Counted from the stretch's first letter, positions 1-8,922 are shown. The stretch is DNA of 64,000 bases from 20CM-2-65-7 sp963830455 (GCA_963830455.1 CAWHMT010000001.1:62001-126000); one strand, 5' to 3'. Notes: a model not told the origin generated them from the sequence alone. Made by a program: numbers and translations.

Positions 1-2
1 TG

Positions 3-875
3 GATTCGGCGACCACCGCCGTCCGCGCTGCCGGAGGGGGAGCCGAGCCGCTCCGTCCGGGAGCCATTTTCGCCGGCCGCTACGAGGTGAAGGAGATCAT
101 CGGCGCGGGCGGCATGGGCGTCGTCTATCGCGCGTTCGACCGCGAGCTGCAGGAGCCAGTCGCCATCAAGACGCTCAGGCCGGAGGCGCTGGCCACCGGG
201 GCGGCGCTCGAGCGCTTCAAGCAGGAGATCCGGCTCGCGCGGCGGATCGCGCACCGCAACGTGGTCCGCACCTACGACCTCGGCGAACAAAACGGGATGT
301 ACTACCTGACGATGGAGTACGTCGAGGGGACGTCATTGAAGCAGCTGATCGTGTCGCGGGGCAAGTTGCCGGTGGAGGTGACCTTGACCGTCGGCAAGCA
401 GTTATGCCGGGCCCTCGAGGTGGCCCATGCCGAAGGCGTGATTCATCGGGATATCAAGCCGCAGAACATCGTCGTCGAGCCCAACGGCTTTCTGAAAGTG
501 ATGGATTTCGGAATCGCGCGCCTCGCCAATCCGCCGCAAGGGAAGGGGCTCACCGAAGCGGGGACCTCGATCGGGACGCCGGACTACATGTCGCCCGAGC
601 AGCTGTCGGGGATGGAGCTCGATACGCGCAGCGATCTCTACGCTGCCGGCGTGGTGCTGTTCGAGTGTCTGACGGGGCGCCTGCCCTTCGAGGCGGAAAC
701 GACGTGGGCGCTCGTCGCGAAGCATCTCGAGGACGAGCCGCCCGATCCGCGCCTGCTCAACGCGGAGGTGCCGGGCGCGCTCGCGGTGGTCATCCTCAAA
801 GCGATGGCGAAGGATCCCAACAATCGATTCGAGTCGGCGTCGCTGATGCACGACGCGCTCGCGCGCATCGGCTAG
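3..875 (+). CDS. Serine/threonine protein kinase, 5' end outside window
   Basis: C-terminal part of a Hanks-type Ser/Thr kinase; the frame is open to the left edge, so the true start lies outside. Visible are the glycine loop GAGGMGVVYR, the catalytic loop HRDIKPQN, the DFG (MDFGIARL) and the SPEQ activation-segment end, followed by the helical C-lobe. The protein stops right after the kinase domain (MAKDPNNRFESASLMHDALARIG), with no membrane segment or sensor behind it, so any regulatory domain must be N-terminal. It probably phosphorylates cytosolic targets. The stop TAG abuts the stop of the convergent molybdoenzyme gene with no spacer. An internal GTG at 87 falls within the kinase core and is unlikely to be the real start. 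Confidence 0.93.
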   Translation, partial: DSATTAVRAAGGGAEPLRPGAIFAGRYEVKEIIGAGGMGVVYRAFDRELQEPVAIKTLRPEALATGAALERFKQEIRLARRIAHRNVVRTYDLGEQNGMYYLTMEYVEGTSLKQLIVSRGKLPVEVTLTVGKQLCRALEVAHAEGVIHRDIKPQNIVVEPNGFLKVMDFGIARLANPPQGKGLTEAGTSIGTPDYMSPEQLSGMELDTRSDLYAAGVVLFECLTGRLPFEAETTWALVAKHLEDEPPDPRLLNAEVPGALAVVILKAMAKDPNNRFESASLMHDALARIG

Positions 876-1580
876 CTACACGCCCGCGAACCAGGGGTAG
901 CCCTGGTCTTCCCAGTACCCACCCGGCCGCTCGGCCGTGAACGTCACCGACACGAGATACTTCGTCATCTTGTAACCGAGCTTGGTGGGCGAGTACAACC
1001 GTAGCGGTGCGCCGTGCGTGGGCGGCAGAGGATTGTCGTTCATGCCGTAGGCGAGCATGGTCTGCGGATGCATGGCGCTCGCCAGGTCCCAGCCGTTCGC
1101 ATAGCCCGAATCGAACGAGTCGAATCGCACGTAGCGCGCCTGCGGCAAGAGCTCGCACCGCTCCGCAATCGCCGACACCGGCACGCCGTGCCAGGTCGCG
1201 ATCGCGCTCCAGCCCTCGACGCAGTGATGCTTCACGGTATACGTGGTGCGCGGCATCGCCTGAAGGTCCTCGATCGAGAGCGATTGCGGCTTTCGCACGA
1301 GGCCGCCGACGTGCAGCCGCCAGGCCGCGGGATTCTGGAGCAGCGGCATCTCGCGCGAAATGAAATAGCTCGGCAGGCGCGCCGTGCGCTCGGTGATCGG
1401 GTACTCGCGCGCCAGGCGCCGCGACGAGAACAGAATCTTCTCACCGACCCAGTCGTTGAGCCGGCTGACATCGAGCAGCCAGGGCCGCACCGCGTTGCCG
1501 CCATCCCAGCCACAGGCGGCGACGAGTGAGGCTGGGCCCGCCCCCGCCAGCAGCTGCAGGAACGCGCGGCGATCAGTCAT
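876..1580 (-). CDS. TAT-exported molybdopterin-dependent oxidoreductase (sulfite oxidase/MsrP-like)
   Basis: 234-aa protein of the oxidoreductase molybdopterin-binding family. It begins MTDRRAFLQLL, a twin-arginine signal, and reaches LVAAC near residue 22, so it may be a TAT lipoprotein. The cysteine in KHHCVEGWS (about residue 119) is the expected molybdenum ligand, and the segments around GVPVSAI and HGAPLRLYSP are typical of the fold. It overlaps by 8 nt with the upstream cytochrome b gene, which should pass electrons to it across the membrane, as in MsrP-MsrQ. The substrate is unknown; methionine sulfoxide repair or sulfite oxidation are both possible. Shorter than E. coli MsrP (about 330 aa). 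Confidence 0.85.
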   Translation of the reverse strand: MTDRRAFLQLLAGAGPASLVAACGWDGGNAVRPWLLDVSRLNDWVGEKILFSSRRLAREYPITERTARLPSYFISREMPLLQNPAAWRLHVGGLVRKPQSLSIEDLQAMPRTTYTVKHHCVEGWSAIATWHGVPVSAIAERCELLPQARYVRFDSFDSGYANGWDLASAMHPQTMLAYGMNDNPLPPTHGAPLRLYSPTKLGYKMTKYLVSVTFTAERPGGYWEDQGYPWFAGV

Positions 1581-2271
1581 GACTCGGAAATCTCCCGCGA
1601 TACCACCCAGAGATCATCCCACGCAGCGACGCCGGATCGACCACGAACACCAGCACGACGTGCACGATCAGAAAACCCGTGAAGATCCACACGGTCCAAA
1701 AGTGCCAGTAGCGGGCCGCCTGAAATCCGCCGAACAGACTGGTGAGCCACGAGAGCTGCGTGGGTTTGTAGATCGCGAAGCCGCTCAACACCGCCAGCGC
1801 GCCGACAACGATGATGAACGTATACGCGAGCTTTTGAAGCGGATTGTGCTTGCCTTGCGGCGGGTGCTCTTTGCGGAGTCGCAGGTAGTACTTCTGGATC
1901 TCGATCGCCCCGCGCCACTCGCGCGGCCGGAACAGCACGGCGCGCCATTCGCCACTCGCGACCAGGTAGCCCAGGTACAGCACGCCGGCGATGATCAGCG
2001 GCCACATCAGCGCGAAATGCCAGTTGAGCCCGCCCGCGAGCCAGCCGCCCAGGCGGCTCCATTCCGGAAACGCCTGATCCTCAAACGGATTGACGTAGTA
2101 CGGCCCGCCGCGGTCGCCGAACTTGGCGTACGCGCCGTAGATCTGCAGCCCGCTCGCGATCATGCCGATCACCAGCAGGAACGTGAGCCAATGCGTCAGC
2201 CGGACGATCCAATGATGGCGCTTGCCGGGACGGACGGCGGGAGCAGCTACAGCGGGCGGAGCCCCATGCAT
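1573..2271 (-). CDS. Cytochrome b561-family membrane subunit
   Basis: 232-aa integral membrane protein resembling the di-heme cytochrome b subunits of Ni/Fe hydrogenase, formate dehydrogenase and thiosulfate reductase (PF01292-like). Four hydrophobic segments are visible (about residues 25-45, 85-105, 150-170 and 195-215) with candidate heme histidines in RLTHWLTF, LNWHFALMW and YWHFWTVWIF. It overlaps the TAT molybdoenzyme downstream, so the two form an electron-transfer pair. It is not the ferric-reductase-like MsrQ usually paired with MsrP. The start ATG at 2271 lies 6 nt after a TATACT box, suggesting a leaderless message. Confidence 0.82.
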   Translation of the reverse strand: MHGAPPAVAAPAVRPGKRHHWIVRLTHWLTFLLVIGMIASGLQIYGAYAKFGDRGGPYYVNPFEDQAFPEWSRLGGWLAGGLNWHFALMWPLIIAGVLYLGYLVASGEWRAVLFRPREWRGAIEIQKYYLRLRKEHPPQGKHNPLQKLAYTFIIVVGALAVLSGFAIYKPTQLSWLTSLFGGFQAARYWHFWTVWIFTGFLIVHVVLVFVVDPASLRGMISGWYRGRFPSHD

Positions 2272-2277
2272 GGGCTA

Positions 2278-2285
2278 AGTATATT
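2278..2285. promoter_or_regulatory. Overlapping divergent -10 boxes
   Basis: The 21-bp gap between two divergent starts carries TATATT on the plus strand (2280-2285, 7 nt before ATG 2293) and TATACT on the minus strand (2283-2278, 6 nt before ATG 2271). The spacing implies transcription starts at or next to each start codon. The -35 regions would lie inside the opposite gene. Confidence 0.6.
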
Positions 2286-2292
2286 GTCCGGC

Positions 2293-2814
2293 ATGCGCGC
2301 AGCAACGCTCATCGCCATCGCACTGCTGGCGTCGTGCCGGTCGCAGAATGCATCGGTTGCGACCCGCGACGTCGATTCCGTCAGCTTCGCCGACGTGGGG
2401 TCGGCTGATTCGGCCGACAGCGCCCTGCTCGCGCCGCGCCTCGTCACCGGTCCCACCGTCATCGTGTTCTGGCTCGCGAGCGCCGACACGTTGTCGGCGG
2501 ATGATCAGGCCGAAGCGCTCGATGAGCTGAATTTCGCCACCGAACAAATTGCACCGATCCTCGCGCGCCACAACATCACGCTGGTGCCGACCAACTCCGA
2601 CTCGGTGTACGTCTCCCTCCCCAATCGCCAGCGCCGCCTGATTGTGTTGGCCGGCGTGGACTACCCGTTTGGGTATGTGCTGATCGAGCCCGGCAGCGCC
2701 GAGCGAATCCTCGCCGGTGTGTACGCGGACGACGAGTTGCTCGACGAGGTCGAAGCCTACTTCGATCTCCCTCCCACGACGGACTCGACCGCGGGACCAC
2801 GGATTTCGACCTGA
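2293..2814 (+). CDS. Lipoprotein with thioredoxin-like domain, function unknown
   Basis: 173-aa predicted lipoprotein: the N-terminus MRAATLIAIALLASC ends in a lipobox cysteine at residue 15. The rest (GPTVIVFWLAS, a helix, RLIVLAGVDYPFGYVLIEPG, a C-terminal acidic helix) looks like a degenerate thioredoxin or periplasmic-binding-like alpha/beta fold with no CxxC. The start at 2293 was chosen because it gives the lipoprotein signal and follows a TATATT box by 7 nt; the frame is open far upstream but is antisense to the cytochrome gene there. The stop overlaps the ATG of the M23 peptidase gene by one base (TGATG), so the two are co-translated. Confidence 0.75.
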   Translation: MRAATLIAIALLASCRSQNASVATRDVDSVSFADVGSADSADSALLAPRLVTGPTVIVFWLASADTLSADDQAEALDELNFATEQIAPILARHNITLVPTNSDSVYVSLPNRQRRLIVLAGVDYPFGYVLIEPGSAERILAGVYADDELLDEVEAYFDLPPTTDSTAGPRIST

Positions 2815-3608
2815 TGTTGCTCCTCGTCCTCAGCGCGCTCGCCGTTCAGGAGATTGGCTGGGAGCCGGCGGTGCCGCTCCAGGGCTCGCTGATCGTCATC
2901 TCGGCGCCCGGCGCGCTGACCGGTGAGGTCAGCGGGGAGCCGCTGCATTTCAGAGACGGGCGTGCGCTCGCTGCCGTGCCGCTCAGCGCGTCCGACAGCG
3001 CCGCCGTCAACGTCCTCTATTTGCGGTGGGATGGCACGATTCACGGAAGGACCGTGCGCGTTCCATTGGCCGCCCGCCCCGCGTCGCGCGAGCGGATCCG
3101 CGTGCCGCGGCGATTCACGGTGCCGCCCGATAGCGCGCTCCAGGCCCGGATCGACCGCGAGCGCGTGCTTTCCCGCGACGCGTCACGCCGCGCGCATCAG
3201 GTGCCGCGTCTGTGGTGGACGCCGTTCATGAAACCGCGGGATGCGCGCGTCACGAGCCCGTTCGGCGGCGGCCGGGTGGTCAACGGCGTCCGCCGCAGCA
3301 CGCACTACGGCCTCGACCTCGATGGCCGGCGCGGCGAGCCGGTGCGGGTCACGAACCGAGGTGTCGTGGCGCTGGTCGGTGACTTTTTTTACGGCGGGAA
3401 ATCGGTCTACGTGCACCACGGCGACGGACTGATGACGGTCTACCATCATTTGAGTCGCGCGCTCGTCGCCGTCGGTGACACCGTTCAGCGCGGCCAGGTC
3501 ATCGGCCAGGTCGGGGCGACGGGCCGCGTGACCGGTCCGCACCTGCATTGGGGCGCGCAATACGGTCTGGTGTCGTTCGATCCCACGGATCTGTTGACCC
3601 TGCCTTGA
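2814..3608 (+). CDS. M23 family metallopeptidase (LytM/lysostaphin fold)
   Basis: 264-aa exported peptidase that probably cuts peptide cross-links in peptidoglycan. A very short hydrophobic signal (MLLLVLSALAVQ) is followed by a beta-rich N-terminal region (about residues 20-130) that may bind cell wall. The C-terminal M23 domain has zinc ligands in THYGLDLD (His and Asp, about 163-167) and the HLHWG motif (about 246). The YHHLSRALVAVGDTV and GQVGATGRVTGPH stretches are characteristic. It is the second gene of a unit with the upstream lipoprotein, and its last codons overlap the TTG start proposed for the next gene. Confidence 0.9.
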   Translation: MLLLVLSALAVQEIGWEPAVPLQGSLIVISAPGALTGEVSGEPLHFRDGRALAAVPLSASDSAAVNVLYLRWDGTIHGRTVRVPLAARPASRERIRVPRRFTVPPDSALQARIDRERVLSRDASRRAHQVPRLWWTPFMKPRDARVTSPFGGGRVVNGVRRSTHYGLDLDGRRGEPVRVTNRGVVALVGDFFYGGKSVYVHHGDGLMTVYHHLSRALVAVGDTVQRGQVIGQVGATGRVTGPHLHWGAQYGLVSFDPTDLLTLP

Positions 3609-4966
3609 GTACGCGCCCCCCCCCCGCGTCCCCCAAACCCCTGTTGTTGCGCGGTGGGCGGGTGGTGACGATGGACGCATCCCGGCGAGTGCTGGATGCG
3701 GATGTGCTCGTCGAGAACCGTCGAATCACGAGAGTCGGACGGGCGGACGGTCGGACGGCCGGACGGTCAAAACCAACGGTGATCGACTGCTCGGGTCTCG
3801 TCATTCTTCCCGGTCTCGTTCAAGCACACGTCCATCTCTGCCAGACGCTGTTTCGCGGGCTCGCGGACGATCTCTCGCTGGAACACTGGCTCGCCCAGCG
3901 CATCTGGCCGCTCGAAGCCGCCCACACGGAAGCGTCGATCCACGCGTCCGCCATGCTGGGTGCGGCGGAGCTGTTGCTCGGTGGCACGACGGCGATTCTC
4001 GACATGGAGACGGTGCGGCACACGGGGGCGGCGTTCGAGGCGCTCGAAACCATCGGACTGCGCGCGACGGCGGGCAAATGCCTGATGGATGCTGCGTCGA
4101 ATCCGTCGTCGCTGCGCGAGCCCACCGACCAGGCGCTTGCCGAGAGCGCGGATCTGTGCGCACGCTGGCATGGCGCGGCCGGCGGCCGCCTGCGGTATTG
4201 CTTTGCCCCGCGTTTTGCGCCCAGCTGCACCGGGCCGCTGCTGCGCGCGGTGAGTGATCTCGCCGAGCAGGCCGGTGCGGTCATCCACACCCATGCGGCA
4301 GAGACGCCGCTCGAGCTGGACATCGTGAAGCGGGAGACCGGGCACGATGAGATTGCCTATCTCGATTCCGTCGGCATCTCCGGTCCGCGCGCCGCGCTCG
4401 CGCACTGTGTCTGGGTCGACAAGGACGGCATCGCGCGGCTCGCCCGCCAGCAGACGAACGTCGTGCATTGTCCCAGCTCCAACCTCAAGCTCGGCAGCGG
4501 TCTCGCGCCCATTCCGGAGATGCTCGCCGCCGGGTGCCGCGTGGCGATCGGCGCCGACGGTGCTCCGTGCAATAACCGCCTCGACGGCTTCGCGGAAATG
4601 CGGCTCGCGGCGCTGGTCCACAAGCCCAGACTGGGCCCGGAAGTGATGCCGGCGGCGCGAGTCCTGGAGCTGGCGACGTTGGGCGGCGCGCGCGCGCTCG
4701 GGCTGCAGAATGAGATCGGCTCGATCGAAGCCGGCAAATGCGCTGATCTGATCGCGCTCGATCTCGCGGGGCCGCATGCGCAGCCTGAGGGGGCCGATCT
4801 CGTGTCTCGAATCGTCTACAGCGCGTGCGCGGCGGACGTTCGCCACGTCATCGTCGATGGCCGAGTCGTGGTGCGCGGCGGGGAGCTGAAGACGGCAGAT
4901 CTCGCTGAGGTGCGTGCGACGGCCAACACCGAAGCGCGGCGGCTGCGGCGCGCGGTTGCTTGTTAG
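3605..4966 (+). CDS. Amidohydrolase, MTA/SAH deaminase-like (MtaD/TrzA family)
   Basis: About 453-aa metal-dependent hydrolase that likely deaminates purine nucleosides such as 5'-methylthioadenosine, S-adenosylhomocysteine or 5'-deoxyadenosine. Metal ligands appear in QAHVHLCQTLFRG, IHTHAAET and the Asp of IGADGAPCNNR; the motif HCPSSNLKLGSGLAPI is diagnostic of the MtaD/AtzA/TrzA group. The preferred start is TTG 3605, which overlaps the M23 stop (TTGA); a longer frame reaches back to 3548 and starts further inside are possible. The N-terminus is odd: a run of ten C (3616-3625) and four 8-nt repeats (3736-3767) lie in the first 55 codons. Confidence 0.82.
   Translation: MSTRPPPASPKPLLLRGGRVVTMDASRRVLDADVLVENRRITRVGRADGRTAGRSKPTVIDCSGLVILPGLVQAHVHLCQTLFRGLADDLSLEHWLAQRIWPLEAAHTEASIHASAMLGAAELLLGGTTAILDMETVRHTGAAFEALETIGLRATAGKCLMDAASNPSSLREPTDQALAESADLCARWHGAAGGRLRYCFAPRFAPSCTGPLLRAVSDLAEQAGAVIHTHAAETPLELDIVKRETGHDEIAYLDSVGISGPRAALAHCVWVDKDGIARLARQQTNVVHCPSSNLKLGSGLAPIPEMLAAGCRVAIGADGAPCNNRLDGFAEMRLAALVHKPRLGPEVMPAARVLELATLGGARALGLQNEIGSIEAGKCADLIALDLAGPHAQPEGADLVSRIVYSACAADVRHVIVDGRVVVRGGELKTADLAEVRATANTEARRLRRAVAC
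3736..3767 (+). repeat. Four tandem 8-nt repeats inside the deaminase gene
   Basis: CGGACGG begins at 3736, 3744, 3752 and 3760, giving four 8-nt units with one variable base. They encode part of RVGRADGRTAGRS near the N-terminus of the amidohydrolase. Because 8 is not a multiple of 3, gain or loss of one unit would shift the frame. Confidence 0.85.
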
Positions 4967-4969
4967 GTC

Positions 4970-6601
4970 CTAGGTGCTGCCGTTTCCGCCGACCCGGAAT
5001 CGCCGGGTGGTCTGCGCCAGGCGCACCGCGGCGTCGGAGAGCTGCTGTGACGTGCTCGTGAGCTCGCGCAACGAGGCGATCTGCTGCGCGGTGGCGGCGG
5101 TGGTCTGGCGGGCGCCGTGCGCCGCGCCCTCCGCGATCGCCGCCACTTCCTCCATTCTGCGCAGGACCTCCCGCATCCGCTTGGTCTGATTCTCGGTTTC
5201 GGCGGCGAACGTCGTGGCGAATTGGACGGTGGAGTTCAGATCGTCAAAGATCGCGTCGAGCGCGCCTTGCACCGTCGTCGCGACGCTGCCAACGCCCTTC
5301 GCGGCCTCACGGCCTTGCTGCATCGCGCCGACGACCCGCGTGATCTGCTCCTGCGTCGCGCGGACCCGGGCGCGCACCTCGTCGGCGGAGCGCCCGCTTT
5401 GCTCGGCGAGCTTGCGCACCTCTCCCGCGACGACGCGGAACCCGAGGCCGTGCTGGCCGGCGCGGGCGGCTTCGATAGCCGCATTCAGCGCCAGCAGGTC
5501 CGTCTGGCTCGCGATCCGGGTAATACCGTCCACGAGCTTGCCGATTTCCCGCGACTCGCGGTCGAGCTCGCCGGCGACCTCCGAGGCGTGATCCATGTGG
5601 AGCATGAGGTTCATCAGCAGCGAGCTGGCGCGCGCCACTTCCTCGCCGCGCTTGTGCGCCTGGACCGCGATCTCGGTGATCTGCCGCTCGGCCTCTTGCG
5701 CCCGGGAATGCAGGGTGGTGGCGAGACCCGATGCCGCCTCTGAATCCTGGCGTCCATACACGATGAGCTGGCGCTGGCGCTCCGTGCCCTCCGAGAGCTG
5801 CACCGTCGTCGTCGAAATCGCCTGCGAGGACGACTGCATGGCGCGCGCGGCCGTGGCGAGCTCGTTCGCCATCGTGGAAAGGGCGTGACCCTGCTTCCCG
5901 ATCTCGCGGATCAATTCCGCGATCGCGGCGGTGGTGCGGTTCACGCTCACCGCGAGGTAGCCCAGCTCGTCGGTCGAGACCTCGGTCGCGCCGCTCTCCA
6001 TCTGCCGGGTCAGGTCGCCGCGCTCGATCTCACCCAGGACCGCGCGGGCGGCGCGCAGGCGATCGACGATGTGCACGAGCATGGGAACGAGCGCGACGCA
6101 CACGAATACCAGCACCAGGCCTTCCTGGAGGTAGATCGTCCACGGCCATCCGTGTCCGGCCACCCGCGCGAGCGCGGTCGCCAGCGTGAAGGCGGCAAGA
6201 TTGATGATGAGTGCGCCCAGGGAGTCGCGTCGCTCGAGGTACAACGCCGCCTGCAGCGGCGCGATCAGGTAGGCGCCGTACAACACGTGGCCGTTTGGAC
6301 CCACGGCGAACTGCACGGCCGAGATCATGAAACAGCCGACGACGAGGTTGAGGTAGGCGTACCACGGCTGGAAGGTCGCGCGCTGCACTAACCGGCGCAC
6401 GCCGAGATTCGCGGCAACGAAGGCGGCGGCGAACCCGAGCAGGAACCACGGGGAGATGGGCGTGAGGCCCGCGAGCTTGACGCCGGCCACGAGCACGATG
6501 CCGAACCCCACGAAGCCCCAGCGGGCCCGCGTGTTGGTCAGGACGTATTGCCGTTGCTTGGCGAGGTGCTCTTCACTGAGCTGGTGCGCGAGGGTCTTCA
6601 C
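4970..6601 (-). CDS. Methyl-accepting chemotaxis protein with six-helix membrane sensor region
   Basis: 543-aa receptor. The N-terminal third has about six hydrophobic segments (roughly residues 28-46, 50-68, 80-100, 105-122, 127-150 and 153-178) instead of the usual periplasmic ligand domain, then a HAMP-like linker (RGDLTRQMES, about 195-205). The signalling hairpin tip LLALNAAIEAARAGQHG and AGEVRKLAEQSGRSADEV are classical MCP sequences. The C-terminus carries no CheR tether pentapeptide. No che genes lie nearby, so it is an orphan receptor. It overlaps the stop region of its upstream partner start (6598-6601, ATGA) and so sits in an operon with the DUF5916 gene. It may sense a membrane-soluble or redox signal. 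Confidence 0.92.
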   Translation of the reverse strand: MKTLAHQLSEEHLAKQRQYVLTNTRARWGFVGFGIVLVAGVKLAGLTPISPWFLLGFAAAFVAANLGVRRLVQRATFQPWYAYLNLVVGCFMISAVQFAVGPNGHVLYGAYLIAPLQAALYLERRDSLGALIINLAAFTLATALARVAGHGWPWTIYLQEGLVLVFVCVALVPMLVHIVDRLRAARAVLGEIERGDLTRQMESGATEVSTDELGYLAVSVNRTTAAIAELIREIGKQGHALSTMANELATAARAMQSSSQAISTTTVQLSEGTERQRQLIVYGRQDSEAASGLATTLHSRAQEAERQITEIAVQAHKRGEEVARASSLLMNLMLHMDHASEVAGELDRESREIGKLVDGITRIASQTDLLALNAAIEAARAGQHGLGFRVVAGEVRKLAEQSGRSADEVRARVRATQEQITRVVGAMQQGREAAKGVGSVATTVQGALDAIFDDLNSTVQFATTFAAETENQTKRMREVLRRMEEVAAIAEGAAHGARQTTAATAQQIASLRELTSTSQQLSDAAVRLAQTTRRFRVGGNGST

Positions 6602-8916
6602 AGCCGAAAGAGGTAACTCGCTTTCAGGAAAAAGCCATCTCGGGTCCGCGCCAGCTCCCGAAAACTGAACGGGTCCGGCTCACTGAGGGAGGCCCCGTAC
6701 CCGAAGAAGAACACCGTGCCCGGAGTCGGCTTGTAGGAGAACAAAAAGTCGTTGCGGAATTCGGTCTGGGTCTCGCGCCCCGCGAGGGTGCCGTTCACGA
6801 TCAGCGGATTGCCGCTGAGGGGGTCGCGCAATGTATCGCGCACCTGGGCGAAGTATTGTCCGACATACCGGAAGAAGATGGCGCGCGTGAGCTGATACTC
6901 CATTTTCAGGCGCGGGATGTTGGCGGTCGAGAACCAGGTCTGGTCCTGCGCGCGACTGATGCGCTGATGGGGCCATTGGCCCGCGACCCGCAGGGCGGAT
7001 GTCGGTTTCCATTCGAGGTTGAGGAGCACGTTGAGTGCGCGTCCCTCCGACGCTTCGGAGAAGATCGGTTCGGAGTTGTACCCGATGCTGACGTCGGCTT
7101 TTACCGCCCGGTTTGGTGTGCTCAGCGCGACGAGCCCGCTCAGGAGATTGTACAGACCGTGGGGCACGAGGAATGGGACTGGCGTACCGGCAGAGTCCAC
7201 CTGATAGCCCTGGTAGTCCGGCGGGTCGAACCGCTGATGATTCACGCTATAGAAAACGGTTGCCTGCCAGGCGCCGCGCAACGCCAGAATCCAGCGTTGT
7301 GACAGGCTGCCTTCGAGCGTGCTCTTCAGCTTGAAGAAGTCGTTGTAACGCCAGACCGGCTCGACGCCGATGAACGTGGTCGCGTTTTCGAGCCACGCAC
7401 CCTGCTTTCCATACCACGTGAACCGATTGAAGAATCGCCCTTGCACGATGTTCACGCGATTTACGAAGCCGCTCTGCGCTTCGAAATCGGGACTGACGCC
7501 GGTGAGCCGGCCGTGATTGCCGTAGGAGTAGCCGGTGCGATCGTAGGCTGTCACCTCCCACAGCTCGCCTGACTTCACGCCGGAGCCCAGACCGTCATTC
7601 GTCCATGAGCCGGCGAACTGCGCGGCGGAATACCAGATCTTTCCCCACACCAGCCGCGCGTCCGCGCTGGCGACGCGATTGAACGCGCCGCCGTCGATCT
7701 TGTCGGTGTAGGCGACGCCGACCGTGGAGTTCGTGCCGAGGTCGCGCCGCAGCCGCAGCAAGTTGAAGATGGGAAGGTCGCCGGTCGTGGAATACGCACG
7801 GTCATCCACCGCGCCGATGTACGCGACGCCCATGCCGCCCACTTTACCCGTGAGTTTCGCGCCCCCGACCGGCGCGTTGATCCGCCGGGTGTAGATCAGC
7901 GCGTTCGGTGTGTCGAACTGCTCGAGTCCTTCGAGAAAGAACGGCCGTTTCTCCGGGTAGAACAGCGCGAACCGCTCGTTCACGGTCACCTGCCCGACGT
8001 CCGCCTCGACCTGGGAGAAGTCAGGATTGACGGTTCCCGTCGCGCTGAGGTTCTGCGTGACCCCCCACCGGATGTTGGCGCCGAGCTGCGGTTCGGTCTT
8101 GCCGTACTGATAGCCCGAATCGCCGGGCGCGCCGTCCACCAGCGAGGTGAATTCGGGAGTCAGATCCATCACCAGGCCCCGCCGCAGGCCGGTGAGACCT
8201 TTCAGCGTGCCCGACTGAATGAGAAAACTGGCGTTGGCGCGCACGACGGGCGTCCAGGTGTCCTCGTATCCCGAATGCTGCGTCAGCCGGATGATCTGGA
8301 TGCCCCAATCCTGGGTCTCGCCGCTCTGATAGCGCAGGCTCTTGAAGGGAATCCGGACTTCGATATCGAAGCCGCCGGGCGTCAGGCGCCCCCGTGACTC
8401 GAAGACATAGTCCGGGTTGAGGTCGACGGTACCGTCGAAGCGGAATCCGGCGTTGGCCCCACCCGCGGCGCCTGCGAGCCCCTCGCTGCGCACGCCGTCT
8501 TCCTGCGCGCCCAGCGGATTGACCGCGAACAGCAGCGCGCGACGGCGGTCGTTGAACGTATCGAGCAGGATCTGGATCTGATCGTCGGCGCCGATGTTGT
8601 CGCGGTCGGCGAGCGTGGCGCGCACGACATTGCCGTGGGACTCGAAGCCGCGAATCCCGAAGTAGATGGCGTCAGGCGCGTACAGGACCAGTACCTCGGT
8701 CGTGTCATCGGCGGGCCGGCTGTCGACAGGACGGTACTGCGTGAAGCCCTTGAGCAGCGCGGCCTGGCGCCAGATCTCATCATCCAGCACGCCGTCGATG
8801 CGCACGGCGGCGGTCTCGACGCGAGGAGCGCTCACGTCGATCTGCCGGAGGCGACCGTCGTACACTGGCTGCCGGGCTGCTACCGATTGTGTGACAATGA
8901 GGAAGGCGGCGAGCAT
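6598..8916 (-). CDS. DUF5916 outer-membrane protein with CBM9-like N-terminal domain
   Basis: About 772-aa exported protein. A signal peptide (MLAAFLIVTQSVAA) precedes a CBM9-like domain (DGVLDDEIWRQAALLKGF through about residue 230). A long region of alternating amphipathic strands follows, ending in ASYLFRL, as expected for an outer-membrane beta-barrel. DUF5916 proteins are common in Bacteroidota, Gemmatimonadota and Acidobacteriota; the role is unproven, perhaps surface binding or uptake of glycans. ATG 8916 was chosen over TTG 8922 because a TATTTT box ends 6 nt before it. It is followed by an MCP gene with a 4-nt overlap. Confidence 0.88.
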   Translation of the reverse strand: MLAAFLIVTQSVAARQPVYDGRLRQIDVSAPRVETAAVRIDGVLDDEIWRQAALLKGFTQYRPVDSRPADDTTEVLVLYAPDAIYFGIRGFESHGNVVRATLADRDNIGADDQIQILLDTFNDRRRALLFAVNPLGAQEDGVRSEGLAGAAGGANAGFRFDGTVDLNPDYVFESRGRLTPGGFDIEVRIPFKSLRYQSGETQDWGIQIIRLTQHSGYEDTWTPVVRANASFLIQSGTLKGLTGLRRGLVMDLTPEFTSLVDGAPGDSGYQYGKTEPQLGANIRWGVTQNLSATGTVNPDFSQVEADVGQVTVNERFALFYPEKRPFFLEGLEQFDTPNALIYTRRINAPVGGAKLTGKVGGMGVAYIGAVDDRAYSTTGDLPIFNLLRLRRDLGTNSTVGVAYTDKIDGGAFNRVASADARLVWGKIWYSAAQFAGSWTNDGLGSGVKSGELWEVTAYDRTGYSYGNHGRLTGVSPDFEAQSGFVNRVNIVQGRFFNRFTWYGKQGAWLENATTFIGVEPVWRYNDFFKLKSTLEGSLSQRWILALRGAWQATVFYSVNHQRFDPPDYQGYQVDSAGTPVPFLVPHGLYNLLSGLVALSTPNRAVKADVSIGYNSEPIFSEASEGRALNVLLNLEWKPTSALRVAGQWPHQRISRAQDQTWFSTANIPRLKMEYQLTRAIFFRYVGQYFAQVRDTLRDPLSGNPLIVNGTLAGRETQTEFRNDFLFSYKPTPGTVFFFGYGASLSEPDPFSFRELARTRDGFFLKASYLFRL

Positions 8917-8922
8917 ACACAA

